DNA from: Paraburkholderia sp. Ac-20340
GTDB lineage: Bacteria; Pseudomonadota; Gammaproteobacteria; Burkholderiales; Burkholderiaceae
Assembly: GCF_017104965.1 (NCBI RefSeq)
Contig: NZ_JAAGPR010000001.1
Coordinates: 310,001-374,000, forward strand
Direction of reading: 5' to 3'
DNA: 64,000 bases
Part shown: positions 9,501-16,963 of the stretch, piece by piece
How the letters are laid out: the number at the start of each line of letters is the position of its first letter
How positions within the stretch are numbered: position 1 is the first letter of the stretch
The notes under the pieces: model-generated
What the model was told of the DNA's origin: nothing
The model's database searches: none
The model's input: the letters and a program-made list of their open reading frames with translations, nothing else
Program-made: the position numbers and the translations under genes

Positions 9501-10864
9501 CTTCGGTACCCAACAGCGATACGCGCACGATCAGCTTCAGCGTGAGCGACGGCACGCAGTCGAGCGCAACCATCGCGCGCACGGTCAGCGTCACGGCCAC
9601 GCATCAGACGCTGATCGTGAGCGCCGGCGACGGTTCTCCGCTTACGTACACGGCCAGCGCGAAGGCTCCGGCGCTCGATATCGGCACGGGTATCACGCTG
9701 ACCGATCTGAACGCAACGCCGCCGACTTCGGCGAGCATTGCTTTCAGCGGCACGTTCGACGCGCAGCACGATCTGCTGATCTTCACCTCCAGCGCCGCCA
9801 CCGGCGATATCACCGGCAGCTACGACGCCGCCACGGGCGTGCTCAAGCTGACTTCGGCGAGCGGCACGGCGACGCTGGCGCAATGGCAGGCGGCGCTCAA
9901 CAGCATCGGCTATCGCGATACGCAGGCCGAGCGCCACGACAGCACGCGCACGATCGCCTTCACCGTGAGCGACGCCAGTTCCACCAGCGCGGCCGCTACG
10001 CGCACGGTGCAGATCGCGGGCGTGGCCGATCCGGTCGGCACGCCGATCCTGCCGCAGCCGCCCGTGGTCAGGCCGCCGGTGACGCCGTCGTTCGCGCCTC
10101 CGCCGGTGAGCACGCCGTTTGCGAATCCGCTGATCGCCAACGACGACAGCGGCCATAACGACGGCGTGTCGAATCCGCTCATCGTGCTCGACTCGCTCGC
10201 GCCGGTCGCGGACGTCGGCACGCTGGTGGTGCCGGCGAGCCATACGTTCACGGTCGATGGCGTGCACGGGCGCTCGCTGGGCGACACGCACGTCGACGCG
10301 CTCGATTCGCTGCTGCCCGCCGATGCGCGCGACGCCACGGACTCCGCGCAATGGCTGCCGGTATTGCAGGTGCAGGCGCTCACGCACGCCGATGGCGCAT
10401 TCGCGCTTTCGCTGATGTCGATGACGGCGAACCACGGCACGCGCATGATCGATGCGTCCGCAACCAATGCGGTGATCACGCAGGCCGATGGCGCACCGTT
10501 GCCCGCGTGGCTGCACTACGACGCGCAAAGCGGCGAACTGAGCGGCGTGCCGCCCAAGGGCGTGCATGAGGTGCGCGTGATGGTGTCGGTGCGCGATGCG
10601 TTCGGTCATGTCACGCGCCGCGAAGTCGTGGTTTCGCTCGATGCAGGCAACAACGGGCACAGCGCGCACGATGCCCGGGCGGACAAGGCCACGCCGTCAC
10701 ACAAGAGCCCGGGCACGAAGCCCGCGCCGCACGCTTCGCTGGCCAAGCCGTCGCTCGCCGCGCAGTTCGCGAGCGCGCACGCGGCGCTGCATGTGGCGCG
10801 CCCGCTGGCGGCGCAGACGGCTGCTCACGATGCACAACCTACCGCGTCAGGGCAGCACGCATGA
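3599..10864 (+). CDS. Giant LEPR-motif, DUF4347, beta-repeat surface/secreted protein
   Basis: A 2421-residue protein, probably exported by the proteins encoded just downstream. The start at 3599 (MKKIVKQILARW) has GTGGAG upstream. Order: LALEPRVVYDAS motif at about 30-40 (the LEPR-XLL type N-terminal signature of very large bacterial proteins, no classical signal peptide); a His/Ala/Ser/Thr-rich linker to about 140; a DUF4347 domain at about 145-320 with HLISHG (His206) and YGCDVA (Cys249); a bridging region to about 470; 12 repeats of about 140 residues from about 470 to 2140, each carrying a TLAQWQAAL-like helix and an SxxTRTVSFxVNDG strand pair; a Pro-rich hinge near 2150; and a C-terminal putative-Ig/cadherin-like domain (LPAWLHYDAQSGELSGVPP). 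No RTX nonapeptides are seen. The last codons overlap the TolC gene by ATGA. Confidence 0.9.
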   Translation: MKKIVKQILARWNTSAIVRTPRTAAAPLMLALEPRVVYDASVAAAAPAAHTHEAAHEHAHEGAHRSQAETHPATTNTTSTATGDASSSSSSSQASSAKTAKTASGTTDGTKNSTTSSTASSATATTDTTQAATVTALEAAVTARDTSGAHQVVFVDPGVANYQSLLTGLPTGTQVVILDANSDGFAQIAQYLQTHSGVSAIHLISHGADGEIQAGSAWLNLGDLSQYSAELSAIGAAMKPGGDFLIYGCDVAQDASGQALVQQIAALTHLNVAASTDPTGASALGGDWTLEYQVGDVHTDVIVSAAAERQYDGLLAQSVENFNVSFDTNSSVTSFTLDGITYTTNVAVETAVSTDPYMQALSAASANSGALIIDTQGVGGVNSVTISLAGGKQINLETLDIDVLADANVTITADGNTADAIVINSDDLYTAEEISFAGHSSFANASTITITGGNMVLNLGRMVYSDPAPVLTNTTNATTNYTAGSGVTVIDSTVTVTDANGLAPQTATVTISSGAQNSDVLSFSNTNASLYGNLSGTYNSSTHVLTLSSSGNTATLAQWQAALDAVTFSSSTGATAGNRTVTYAVNDGYANSNTVTHTVALTEVFSLTSGSGSTTFVQADNATSTPVTVDSGITISDPFSSTAHSATVSITSGYDATGDVLSFTTSASTGDIAGSYSAGVLTLTSASGNATIAQWQAALQSVQYTDTSAYASGSRTISFSMNDGTHTSTTSTHTVTVQHTDQTPLLADSGGSTSYVAGGSAVTLDGALTLSDADNTTLASATIRIASGYTSGDILLFTANASSFGNISAAYTGGVLTLSSAGATATLAQWQAALDSIGFSSSTSTTSSTRDVTFSISDGTKSSALLHRTVAVTAGPSIVLDSGSAAFVAGDNVASTPVSIDSGLTLSDAASTTLSSATVALTGNFHAGEDVLSFTNDGSTMGNIVASYNASTGVLTLSSTGASATLAQWQAALRSVTYTDVAVTPNSATRTVSFQINDGSQSSPTATRTVTVTDTDQTPVLGDSGGSTSYVAGASATAIDSGLSVSDLDNTTLSTATISISSGFVNGDALSYVNTGSFGNIVGVYNAGTGVLTLSSSGATATLAQWQAALDAVSFSTASGASGGTRTVSFSVNDGVKSSAALTHDVVVASGPMVTTDSGSASFVAGDNSASTPVTIDSGLTLSDALSSTLASATVSITGNFQAGEDVLWFTNDGSTMGNIAASYNAATGVLTLSSNGASATLAQWQSALSSVMYTDTAVTPNSATRTVSFQINDGSLSSPVATRTVTVTDTDQTPVLSGSGANVTFTAADNTTSTPVTLASDLTLSDLDNTTLASASVSIVGNFQSSDILSFTNTNTSLFGNIVASYNAGTGVLTLTSSGAVATLAQWSNALESVTYTSSAVTPVASTRTVAFTVNDGTKSSTAYTVGVQVSDTDQTPLIGGSNGSVTFTQADNATSTPVTIDSGITLSDRDNSTLASATVSIGNFDNQGDVIGFVNDGSSMGNIVGVYDATTGVLTLSSNGGTATLAQWQSALRSLTFTDTAVTPSSATRTISFVVSDGTKTSTAWTRDVSVVGTDQTPLLAASSGSTTFTAGDNTASTPVAIDTGITLSDLDSPTMSSATVAISGNFHAGEDVLALGAGSFGDISGSYDAATGVLTLSSAGASTLAQWQAALRSVTYTDTAITPDAADRTIAFSVNDGTKNSVTVTKIVSVVDTDQTPVLAGTQSGISYLQGTSAQNIDSGMTLSDRDSLTTPSLPMTITVDFASGFQSGDTLTLNYNAATMGTGLSVTFNTANGELVITASGGKTMAQWDAILDSIQFSTTTSVTAGTRTLTITANDGTKTSTALGYTIDVRSSAPVLTSTGSVGATFVGGDNAAGANVTVDSGLTLTDPLGNVVQSATVAITGNLHSAEDVLGFIADSSNGTTGNIAGSYDSATGVLTLTSAGGTATLAQWQAALRSVYFADTASVPNSDTRTISFSVSDGTQSSATIARTVSVTATHQTLIVSAGDGSPLTYTASAKAPALDIGTGITLTDLNATPPTSASIAFSGTFDAQHDLLIFTSSAATGDITGSYDAATGVLKLTSASGTATLAQWQAALNSIGYRDTQAERHDSTRTIAFTVSDASSTSAAATRTVQIAGVADPVGTPILPQPPVVRPPVTPSFAPPPVSTPFANPLIANDDSGHNDGVSNPLIVLDSLAPVADVGTLVVPASHTFTVDGVHGRSLGDTHVDALDSLLPADARDATDSAQWLPVLQVQALTHADGAFALSLMSMTANHGTRMIDASATNAVITQADGAPLPAWLHYDAQSGELSGVPPKGVHEVRVMVSVRDAFGHVTRREVVVSLDAGNNGHSAHDARADKATPSHKSPGTKPAPHASLAKPSLAAQFASAHAALHVARPLAAQTAAHDAQPTASGQHA
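4990..10020 (+). repeat. Array of 12 in-gene repeats, period about 420 bases
   Basis: Twelve copies of a unit of about 140 codons inside the giant gene. The anchor sequence coding for (T)LAQWQAAL recurs near 5270, 5680, 6080, 6500, 6910, 7330, 7755, 8180, 8600, 9025, 9455 and 9880, an almost constant spacing of about 420 bases. Units are cadherin/CSPG-like beta modules by their SGLTLSD...NDG pattern. Neighbouring units 3-4 and 5-6 are unusually alike as a pair, suggesting a two-unit duplication. Confidence 0.85.
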
Positions 10865-12495
10865 ACGCGCAGTCCCTTAGCGATATTTCAATCCTGGAAA
10901 AGAGATCAACTGTCGTGAAATCCCTGTCGCTTGCGGTGCGTGCACCGCGCCCCACGCTGGTCGCGGTATCCGTCGCCCTGTTGTGGCTGTCGGGCTGTGC
11001 GATCAAGCCCACTCCGTTCACCGACGCCGAACGCGCGCAAACCGCGCAGGCCGACCGCACGTCGATGTTCGCGAACCAGCAGCCCGTGACAGGGCCGATC
11101 TCGCTCGACGAAGCGATGGCGCGCGCGATCCGCTACAACCTCGATCATCGGCTGAAGATGATGGAAGAGGCGCTCGCGCAGCGTCAGCTCGATCTGTCGA
11201 ATTTCGATCTGCTGCCCAAACTCACGGCGCAGGCCGGTTATACGAACCGTAATCATCCGCTCGCTTCGTCGTCGCAAGGTCTGTACACGAACGAGCAGTC
11301 GCTGATTCCGTCGTATTCGACCGATCAGAACGATCGCACCGCCGATCTCACGCTTTCGTGGAATCTGCTCGACTTCGGCGTGAGTTATTACGAAGCGAAA
11401 GAGCAGGCCGACCGCGTGCTGGTGCTCGAACAGCGCCGCCGCAAAGTCGTGCAACTGATGATGCAGCAGGTGCGCGAAGCCTACTGGCAGGCGGTGGGCG
11501 CACAGCGTCTGCGCGATCGTATCGGGCCGCTGCTCGATCAGGCGCACGCGGCACTCGACGATTCGCGCGCGACGCAGCAACAAGGCCTGCGTTCGCCGAT
11601 CGATACGCTCAACTATCAGCACGCGCTGCTCGACCTGATGCGTCAGCTCGAAGCCGTGCGCGATCAACTCGAAGAAGCCAAGCCGCGGCTGGCCTCGCTG
11701 ATGAATCTGGAGCCGGGCAAGGATTACACGCTGGCGGCTACCGAAGATTTCGCGGTGCCGCAGTTCGACATGGCCATGCCGCAGATGGAAGACATGGCGC
11801 TGCAACGTCGCCCTGAGCTGGTTGAAGCGGGCTATAACGAGCGCATCAGCGTCAATGAAACGCATAAGGCGATGGCGAAAATGCTGCCGGGTATCGAGCT
11901 CGAACTCGGCGGCCATTACGACAGCAACAGCTTCCTTGTCTATAACGCGTGGCGCGCGGCCGGTATCAGCGTGAGCTGGAATCTGCTGAATCTGCTCAAT
12001 TACAAGGCGATTCACGGTACGGCCGAAGCGCAACTCGAAGTCGCCAAAACGCAGCGTATGGCGCTGAGCATGGCGGTGCTCACGCAGGTGCACGTGGCGC
12101 GTAGCGAACTGGGCGCGAAGGAGCGCCAGTTCGTGCTGCTCAAACAGCTCAACGATGTCGATCAGCAGATTCTCCAGCACACGCGCAATGCGACGCTGGC
12201 GAATGCGCAGGGCAAGCTCGAGGAAATTCGCGTGGCGACGAGCGCGATGATGTCCGAATTGCGCCTCTATCAAAGCTATGGCGAACTGGAAAGCGCCTAT
12301 GGGCAGATGCTGGCGACGCTCGGCCTCGACCCGGTGCCCGATAACGTTCGCGGGCATGATATTGCCTCGCTCAAGGAATCGATCGGCGAAGAACAGAAGC
12401 GTTGGGATCTGCTTGCGCATGGCGGCGTGCCGCCCGTTGCGCAACCGGGACCGACCACCACCGCAGCGGCAGCAGCAGGAGTTTCGCAGCAATGA
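10861..12495 (+). CDS. TolC-family outer-membrane channel lipoprotein
   Basis: A 544-residue outer-membrane efflux channel subunit that would form the exit duct of the export system. A lipobox LSGC places the lipidated Cys at about residue 46; with the GTG at 10915 as an alternative start the signal would be a more ordinary 28 residues. After it come two repeats of the OEP fold: LDEAMARAIRYNL... and, in the second half, long coiled-coil helices (VQLMMQQVREAYWQAVGAQ; AHAALDDSRATQQQG). The start ATG overlaps the stop of the giant gene (ATGA), indicating translational coupling, and its own stop overlaps the next adaptor gene. Ends with a Thr/Ala-rich tail. Confidence 0.9.
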   Translation: MNAQSLSDISILEKRSTVVKSLSLAVRAPRPTLVAVSVALLWLSGCAIKPTPFTDAERAQTAQADRTSMFANQQPVTGPISLDEAMARAIRYNLDHRLKMMEEALAQRQLDLSNFDLLPKLTAQAGYTNRNHPLASSSQGLYTNEQSLIPSYSTDQNDRTADLTLSWNLLDFGVSYYEAKEQADRVLVLEQRRRKVVQLMMQQVREAYWQAVGAQRLRDRIGPLLDQAHAALDDSRATQQQGLRSPIDTLNYQHALLDLMRQLEAVRDQLEEAKPRLASLMNLEPGKDYTLAATEDFAVPQFDMAMPQMEDMALQRRPELVEAGYNERISVNETHKAMAKMLPGIELELGGHYDSNSFLVYNAWRAAGISVSWNLLNLLNYKAIHGTAEAQLEVAKTQRMALSMAVLTQVHVARSELGAKERQFVLLKQLNDVDQQILQHTRNATLANAQGKLEEIRVATSAMMSELRLYQSYGELESAYGQMLATLGLDPVPDNVRGHDIASLKESIGEEQKRWDLLAHGGVPPVAQPGPTTTAAAAAGVSQQ

Positions 12496-13283
12496 AGCAG
12501 TGTGCAATACAGCAGTGTGTTCGACCGGTGGCGCTGATGCTGGGCGTCGCGTTGATCGCGGCATCGTCGGCTTGGGGTGCGGCGCCTTCCGTCGCAGCAT
12601 CGGCTGCATCGTCTGATGCAGCCGATGGCAAGATCCGCATTCAGCTGGTGTCGCGCGATCAGGTGGACGTATCGAGCGAAATCTCGGCGAAGATCGCCGC
12701 GCTGCCGTTCCGCGACGGCGACGCGTTCCGCGCGGGGCAAACGCTCGTGTCGCTCGATTGCTCGCTCTACAGCGCGCAGTTGCGCAAAGCCCAGGCCGAT
12801 TCCGATGGCGCGCGCGATCTGCTCGACGTGAACCGCAAACTCGTGGCGCTGCATTCGGTGGGCGAACTCGAAGTGCAGCAGGCCGAAGCCAAACATAAGG
12901 CGAGCGCCGCCGAAGTCGCCTATATGCAGGCGACGGTGCGCAAATGCACGATATCCGCGCCGTTCGACGGCCGCGTGTCGAAGCGCAGCGCCGCGCCGCA
13001 GCAGTTCGCCGAGGCGGGCAAGCCGCTGCTGACGATCGTCGATACGAGCCATCTCGAACTCAAGATGATCGTGCCGTCGAAGTGGCTGATGTGGCTCAAG
13101 CCCGGCCATCCGCTGAGCGTACAGGTCGATGAAACCGGCAAGACCTATCCGGCGAAGGTGGCACGGATTGGCGCGCGCGTCGATCCGGTGACGCAGACGG
13201 TCGATGTGACGGCCGCGCTCAGCGCCAACGCGGCTGACCTGCTGCCCGGCATGAGCGGCTGGGCCACTTTCCCGGCGCACTGA
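12492..13283 (+). CDS. HlyD/RND-type periplasmic adaptor
   Basis: A 263-residue membrane-fusion protein expected to bridge inner-membrane partner and TolC channel in the periplasm. It has a signal peptide (cleavage after SSAWG), a biotinyl-lipoyl-like half motif (ISAKIAALPFRDGDAFRAGQTLVSLDC), a short coiled-coil hairpin, and the second half (CTISAPFDGRVSKRSAAP) followed by a beta-barrel ending LLPGMSGWATFPAH. The hairpin is short compared with HlyD. Start ATG overlaps the TolC stop (ATGA). It is followed 4 bases later by the GAF-HlyD gene. Confidence 0.88.
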   Translation: MKQCAIQQCVRPVALMLGVALIAASSAWGAAPSVAASAASSDAADGKIRIQLVSRDQVDVSSEISAKIAALPFRDGDAFRAGQTLVSLDCSLYSAQLRKAQADSDGARDLLDVNRKLVALHSVGELEVQQAEAKHKASAAEVAYMQATVRKCTISAPFDGRVSKRSAAPQQFAEAGKPLLTIVDTSHLELKMIVPSKWLMWLKPGHPLSVQVDETGKTYPAKVARIGARVDPVTQTVDVTAALSANAADLLPGMSGWATFPAH

Positions 13284-13287
13284 AATC

Positions 13288-14805
13288 ATGAGCGAGTCGG
13301 GCACGCCCAGCGGCGCAGGGCAGGATACCGCGCAAAACAACGCACAGAGCGCAGAACAGCGCGGAGAACAGCGCGGCGCGCAAAGCAGCGCGCCTCATGT
13401 ACGCATCGAAGGTCAACAACTGGCGGTGCTCTGGCAACTGGGCGCGCGCGCACGCGCGGCCAGCAGCGAGGCGACGCTCGGCTTCACCATCGTCAACGAA
13501 ACGCTTGCGCTGCTGCCGTACCGGCAGGCGGCGTGGTGGCGCGGCAGTGCGCCGGGCGCGATTGCCGCGGTGTCGGGCTTGCCGCAAAGCGATGCCAACG
13601 CACCTTACGTGCAGTGGCTGGGCGCGCTCTGCAAGGCGCTGGCGCGCGCGGCGCCCGCCGCGCCCGATGCCGAAGCCGCCGCACGCGTGGAAGGACAGCC
13701 CGCGCCGGTGCTGCCCGCGCGGCCGCACGTGCGGACCTTTACCGCCGACGATCTGCGCGCCGACGCCCCGCATGTCGCCGACGAATGGCAAGCCTGGTGG
13801 CCCGCGCACGGCGCGTGGCTGCCGCTGACGAGCCGCGATGGCCGCGCGCATGGCGGCGTGGTGTTCGCACGCGACGACGCGTGGAGCGCGACCGATTGCG
13901 CGCTGCTCGAAGAACTGGGCCTGGTCTGGAGTCATGCGCTCGACGCGTTCGCGCCGCGCGCCTCGTGGCTCGAACGCGCGCGTGCGTTGCTCAAGCCGGG
14001 GCGCACGCAGCGCCGCGTGCTGATCGGGCTCGCGCTGGCCTGCATGATTCCGCTGCGCCTGACCGTGCTCGCGCCCGCCGAAGTCACGCCGAAAGACCCG
14101 TTCGTGGTGCGTGCACCGCTGGACGGCGTGATCGACCGGCTTTACGTGCAGCCGAACCAGCCGGTGCAGCGCGGCACGCCGCTGCTCGGACTCGACGCCA
14201 CCACGCTGCAATCGCGCTATGCGGTCGCGCGCAAGGACTTCGACACGGCGCAGGAAGAGTTTCGCCAGACCGCCCAGCTTGCCGTCACCGACGACCGCAC
14301 GCGACTCGATATGGCCGAGCGCAAGGGCAAGCTCGACCAGAGCCAGGTGACGCTCGACTACACCGCGCAGCAACTCGCGCGCGTGAAGGTGAGCGCGTCG
14401 CGCGCGGGCGTCGCGGTATTTAGTGATCCGAACGAATGGACCGGCAAGGCGGTGGCCGTGGGCGAGCGCATTCTGCTGATCGCCGATCCGTCGCATGTGG
14501 AACTGACCGCTTGGCTGCCCGTCGCCGATAACATCGACGTGAAGCCGGGCGCGACGCTCACGCTTTACCCGAAGAGTTCGCCGCTGGCGAGCTACGACGC
14601 GCACATCGACTCGATCGCCTATCGCGCCGAACCGACGCCCGAAGGCGTGCTGGCCTATCGCGTGCGCGCGAGTTTCGCGGCGGGCGAGGCGAATGCGCCG
14701 CTTGGCGCGATGGGCACGGCGCGCATCCACGGATCGTGGGTGCCGGCGATCTACTACGTGCTGCGCCGCCCGCTGGCGCTGGCGCGGCAATGGCTTGGCT
14801 GGTGA
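13288..14805 (+). CDS. GAF-like domain fused to HlyD-type adaptor
   Basis: A 505-residue inner-membrane protein. Residues about 60-215 look like a GAF-type sensory domain in the cytoplasm (ATLGFTIVNETLALLPYRQAAWW ... HGGVVFARDDAWSATDCALLEELG). A single membrane segment follows at about 245-262 (VLIGLALACMIPLRLTVLAP), then a periplasmic HlyD-like part with lipoyl motif (VRAPLDGVIDRLYVQPNQPV), coiled coil (FRQTAQLAVTDDRTRLDMAERKG) and barrel. Fusion of a GAF-like module to an adaptor suggests that export could respond to a cytoplasmic signal; this is inference. It lies between the first adaptor and the M50 gene, all on the same strand. Confidence 0.8.
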   Translation: MSESGTPSGAGQDTAQNNAQSAEQRGEQRGAQSSAPHVRIEGQQLAVLWQLGARARAASSEATLGFTIVNETLALLPYRQAAWWRGSAPGAIAAVSGLPQSDANAPYVQWLGALCKALARAAPAAPDAEAAARVEGQPAPVLPARPHVRTFTADDLRADAPHVADEWQAWWPAHGAWLPLTSRDGRAHGGVVFARDDAWSATDCALLEELGLVWSHALDAFAPRASWLERARALLKPGRTQRRVLIGLALACMIPLRLTVLAPAEVTPKDPFVVRAPLDGVIDRLYVQPNQPVQRGTPLLGLDATTLQSRYAVARKDFDTAQEEFRQTAQLAVTDDRTRLDMAERKGKLDQSQVTLDYTAQQLARVKVSASRAGVAVFSDPNEWTGKAVAVGERILLIADPSHVELTAWLPVADNIDVKPGATLTLYPKSSPLASYDAHIDSIAYRAEPTPEGVLAYRVRASFAAGEANAPLGAMGTARIHGSWVPAIYYVLRRPLALARQWLGW

Positions 14806-14823
14806 CGCCAGGCACTTCGCAAC

Positions 14824-16938
14824 ATGTCCCGACTTCCTCCCTTACGCCAGGAGCTGACGCTCACGCGCGGCGCGTCCACGCCTGAAGGCGCGCCGACGTG
14901 GATGCTCCATGATCCGGCCGCGAACCGCTTCTTCCAGATTGGCTGGCCTGCATTCGAACTGCTCGCGCGTTGGCCGCTCGACGACCCGCGCGCGATTGTC
15001 GAGAGCGTGAATCGCGAGACCACGCTCACGGTGACGCTCGACGATATGGAGATGCTGCTGCGCATGCTGCGCCAGCAGAACCTGCTGATCGCCACCCACG
15101 CGCAGGACACCGCACGTCTGCAGCAACACGCCGACGCCCAGCGCAGCACGAGCGCGATGTGGCTGCTCAAGCACTATCTGATGATCCGCGTGCCGCTCTG
15201 GCATCCGATGACGTTTTTGCGCCGTACCGCGCGTTATGCGGCCTTTGCCTACCGGCCTGCATTCTGGCTGGCGGTGGCGGCGTGCGCGCTGATCGGCCTG
15301 TTTCTCGCCTCGCGCCGCTGGGACGAATTCCTGCATACCTTCCACAATTACGCGGATTGGCGCGGCTTGATCGGCGTGGGTGTTGCTTTGGGCTGCGCGA
15401 AAGTGCTGCACGAATTCGCCCATGCTTATACGGCGCAGCGCTACGGCTGCCGCGTCCCGACGATGGGCGTTGCGCTGCTCGTGATGGTGCCGGTGCTGTA
15501 CACGGATACCACCGAAGCGTGGAAAGTGCCGCAGCGGCAGCATCGCTTATGGATTGGCGCGGCCGGCATGCTCAGCGAAATCGCGCTGGCGGCGGTCGCT
15601 ACGCTCGCATGGAGCGTGCTGCCCGACGGCTCGTTGCGCGCGGGTGCATTCCTGCTCGCCACCACCACATGGATTGCCACGCTTGCGATCAACGCGAGCC
15701 CATTCATGCGTTTCGACGGCTATTTTCTGCTGTCCGACTGGCTCGACATGCCGAACCTGCATGACCGCGCTTTTGCGCTGGGGCGCTGGTGGCTGCGCGA
15801 ATGGCTATTCGGATTCGGCGATCCGCAGCCTGAACCGTGCACGGCGTCGCGGCGGCGCTTTTTGATCGGCTTTTCGTTTGCGACGTGGCTGTACCGGCTG
15901 ATCGTCTTTATGTCGATTGCGCTGGTGGTGTATCACGCGTTTTTCAAACTGCTGGGCATGGTGCTGTTTTGCGTGGAATTCGGCTGGTTTATCGTGCGGC
16001 CGGTATGGCGCGAAGCGGCGGCCACTTGGCGGCGGCGTACGGAATTGCATTGGCGTCGCGAGACTTTGCGCAGTGCGTTGATCGGCGCGATGCTGGTGGG
16101 CTTTTTCGTGCTGCCGTGGCACGCGGGCGTGAGCGCGCCCGCTGTGTTGGGGCCGCAGCGCGCGCAGGGCGTGTATACGGTCGAGCCTGGCTATCTGGAT
16201 GCGGCTGTGCCGCCGGTGCGTGACGGTGCGAGCGTGCATGCGGGCGATACGCTGGCGGTGCTGGTCTCGCCGGACCTCGATTACAAGCTCAAGGCCGCGC
16301 AGGCCGATGAAGCGCAATTGCGTTGGGAAGTGGCGCAGCAGCCTTTTGATGAGCGCTTGCAGCAGCAAGGGACGGCGCTGGCGCGGCGGTGGGATGCGGC
16401 GCGGCAGACGGTGGCGGGATTGCAGGCGGAGATAGCGCAGTTGACGCTGCGGGCGCCTTTTGATGGGACGGTGCAGGAGGCGGGCGACCCGCCGGTGCCT
16501 GGGGCGTGGCTTGCGCGTGGGGAGCGTGTTTACGATGTGATTGCGCCGGTTGGCGTTAAGGGTGACGCGTTTGTTGGCGAGAACGATGTGGGGCGGCTCA
16601 AGGCCGGGCAGAAGGCTGTGTTTGTGGCTGGAGTGGCTGAGATGGCTTCCAGGCGCTGTGTTGTCGAAGCGGTCGATAAGGTTAATCTGGCGACGCTGGA
16701 TGAGCTTTCTGTGGCTAGCGTTTATGGGGGGGCGATTCCGGCTGAGCAGGACGCTAAAACCCATCGTGTTGTGCCTTTGCAGGCGACCTGGCAGGTGCGG
16801 TTTGGGAGGTGTGATGGGGCGGTTGGGGTTGCCAGGGATGTGGAGGGGACCGTTTTTCTTGGGGCCGGGCGCGAGAGTTTGATGGGGAGTGGGGTGCGGT
16901 TTGTTGTCGCGGTGTTGCAGAGGGAAGTGGGTTTTTGA
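14824..16938 (+). CDS. PqqD-like / M50 site-2 protease / lipoyl adaptor fusion
   Basis: A 704-residue polytopic membrane protein. Residues 1-95 resemble a PqqD-type winged helix (HDPAANRFFQIGWPAFELL). Residues about 120-440 form the M50 membrane core with intact zinc motifs: H196-EFA-H200 and, in NASPFMRFDGY, Asp298 as third ligand. Residues about 450-700 form a periplasmic HlyD-like lipoyl/coiled-coil/barrel part (VRDGASVHAGDTLAVL; LTLRAPFDGTVQEAGDPP). This architecture is known beside TolC/HlyD genes but its substrate is not. The last about 110 codons become extremely G/T-rich (48 of 60 bases at 16801-16860), matching the approach to the repeat element. Confidence 0.85.
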   Translation: MSRLPPLRQELTLTRGASTPEGAPTWMLHDPAANRFFQIGWPAFELLARWPLDDPRAIVESVNRETTLTVTLDDMEMLLRMLRQQNLLIATHAQDTARLQQHADAQRSTSAMWLLKHYLMIRVPLWHPMTFLRRTARYAAFAYRPAFWLAVAACALIGLFLASRRWDEFLHTFHNYADWRGLIGVGVALGCAKVLHEFAHAYTAQRYGCRVPTMGVALLVMVPVLYTDTTEAWKVPQRQHRLWIGAAGMLSEIALAAVATLAWSVLPDGSLRAGAFLLATTTWIATLAINASPFMRFDGYFLLSDWLDMPNLHDRAFALGRWWLREWLFGFGDPQPEPCTASRRRFLIGFSFATWLYRLIVFMSIALVVYHAFFKLLGMVLFCVEFGWFIVRPVWREAAATWRRRTELHWRRETLRSALIGAMLVGFFVLPWHAGVSAPAVLGPQRAQGVYTVEPGYLDAAVPPVRDGASVHAGDTLAVLVSPDLDYKLKAAQADEAQLRWEVAQQPFDERLQQQGTALARRWDAARQTVAGLQAEIAQLTLRAPFDGTVQEAGDPPVPGAWLARGERVYDVIAPVGVKGDAFVGENDVGRLKAGQKAVFVAGVAEMASRRCVVEAVDKVNLATLDELSVASVYGGAIPAEQDAKTHRVVPLQATWQVRFGRCDGAVGVARDVEGTVFLGAGRESLMGSGVRFVVAVLQREVGF

Positions 16939-16963
16939 GCTTTTTTTTGTTTTCTTTTTCTTT

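Noticed and set aside
4990..10020. Regular repeats considered as a CRISPR array
   Set aside because: Units of about 420 bases are coding, imperfect and have no short constant repeat with unique spacers.
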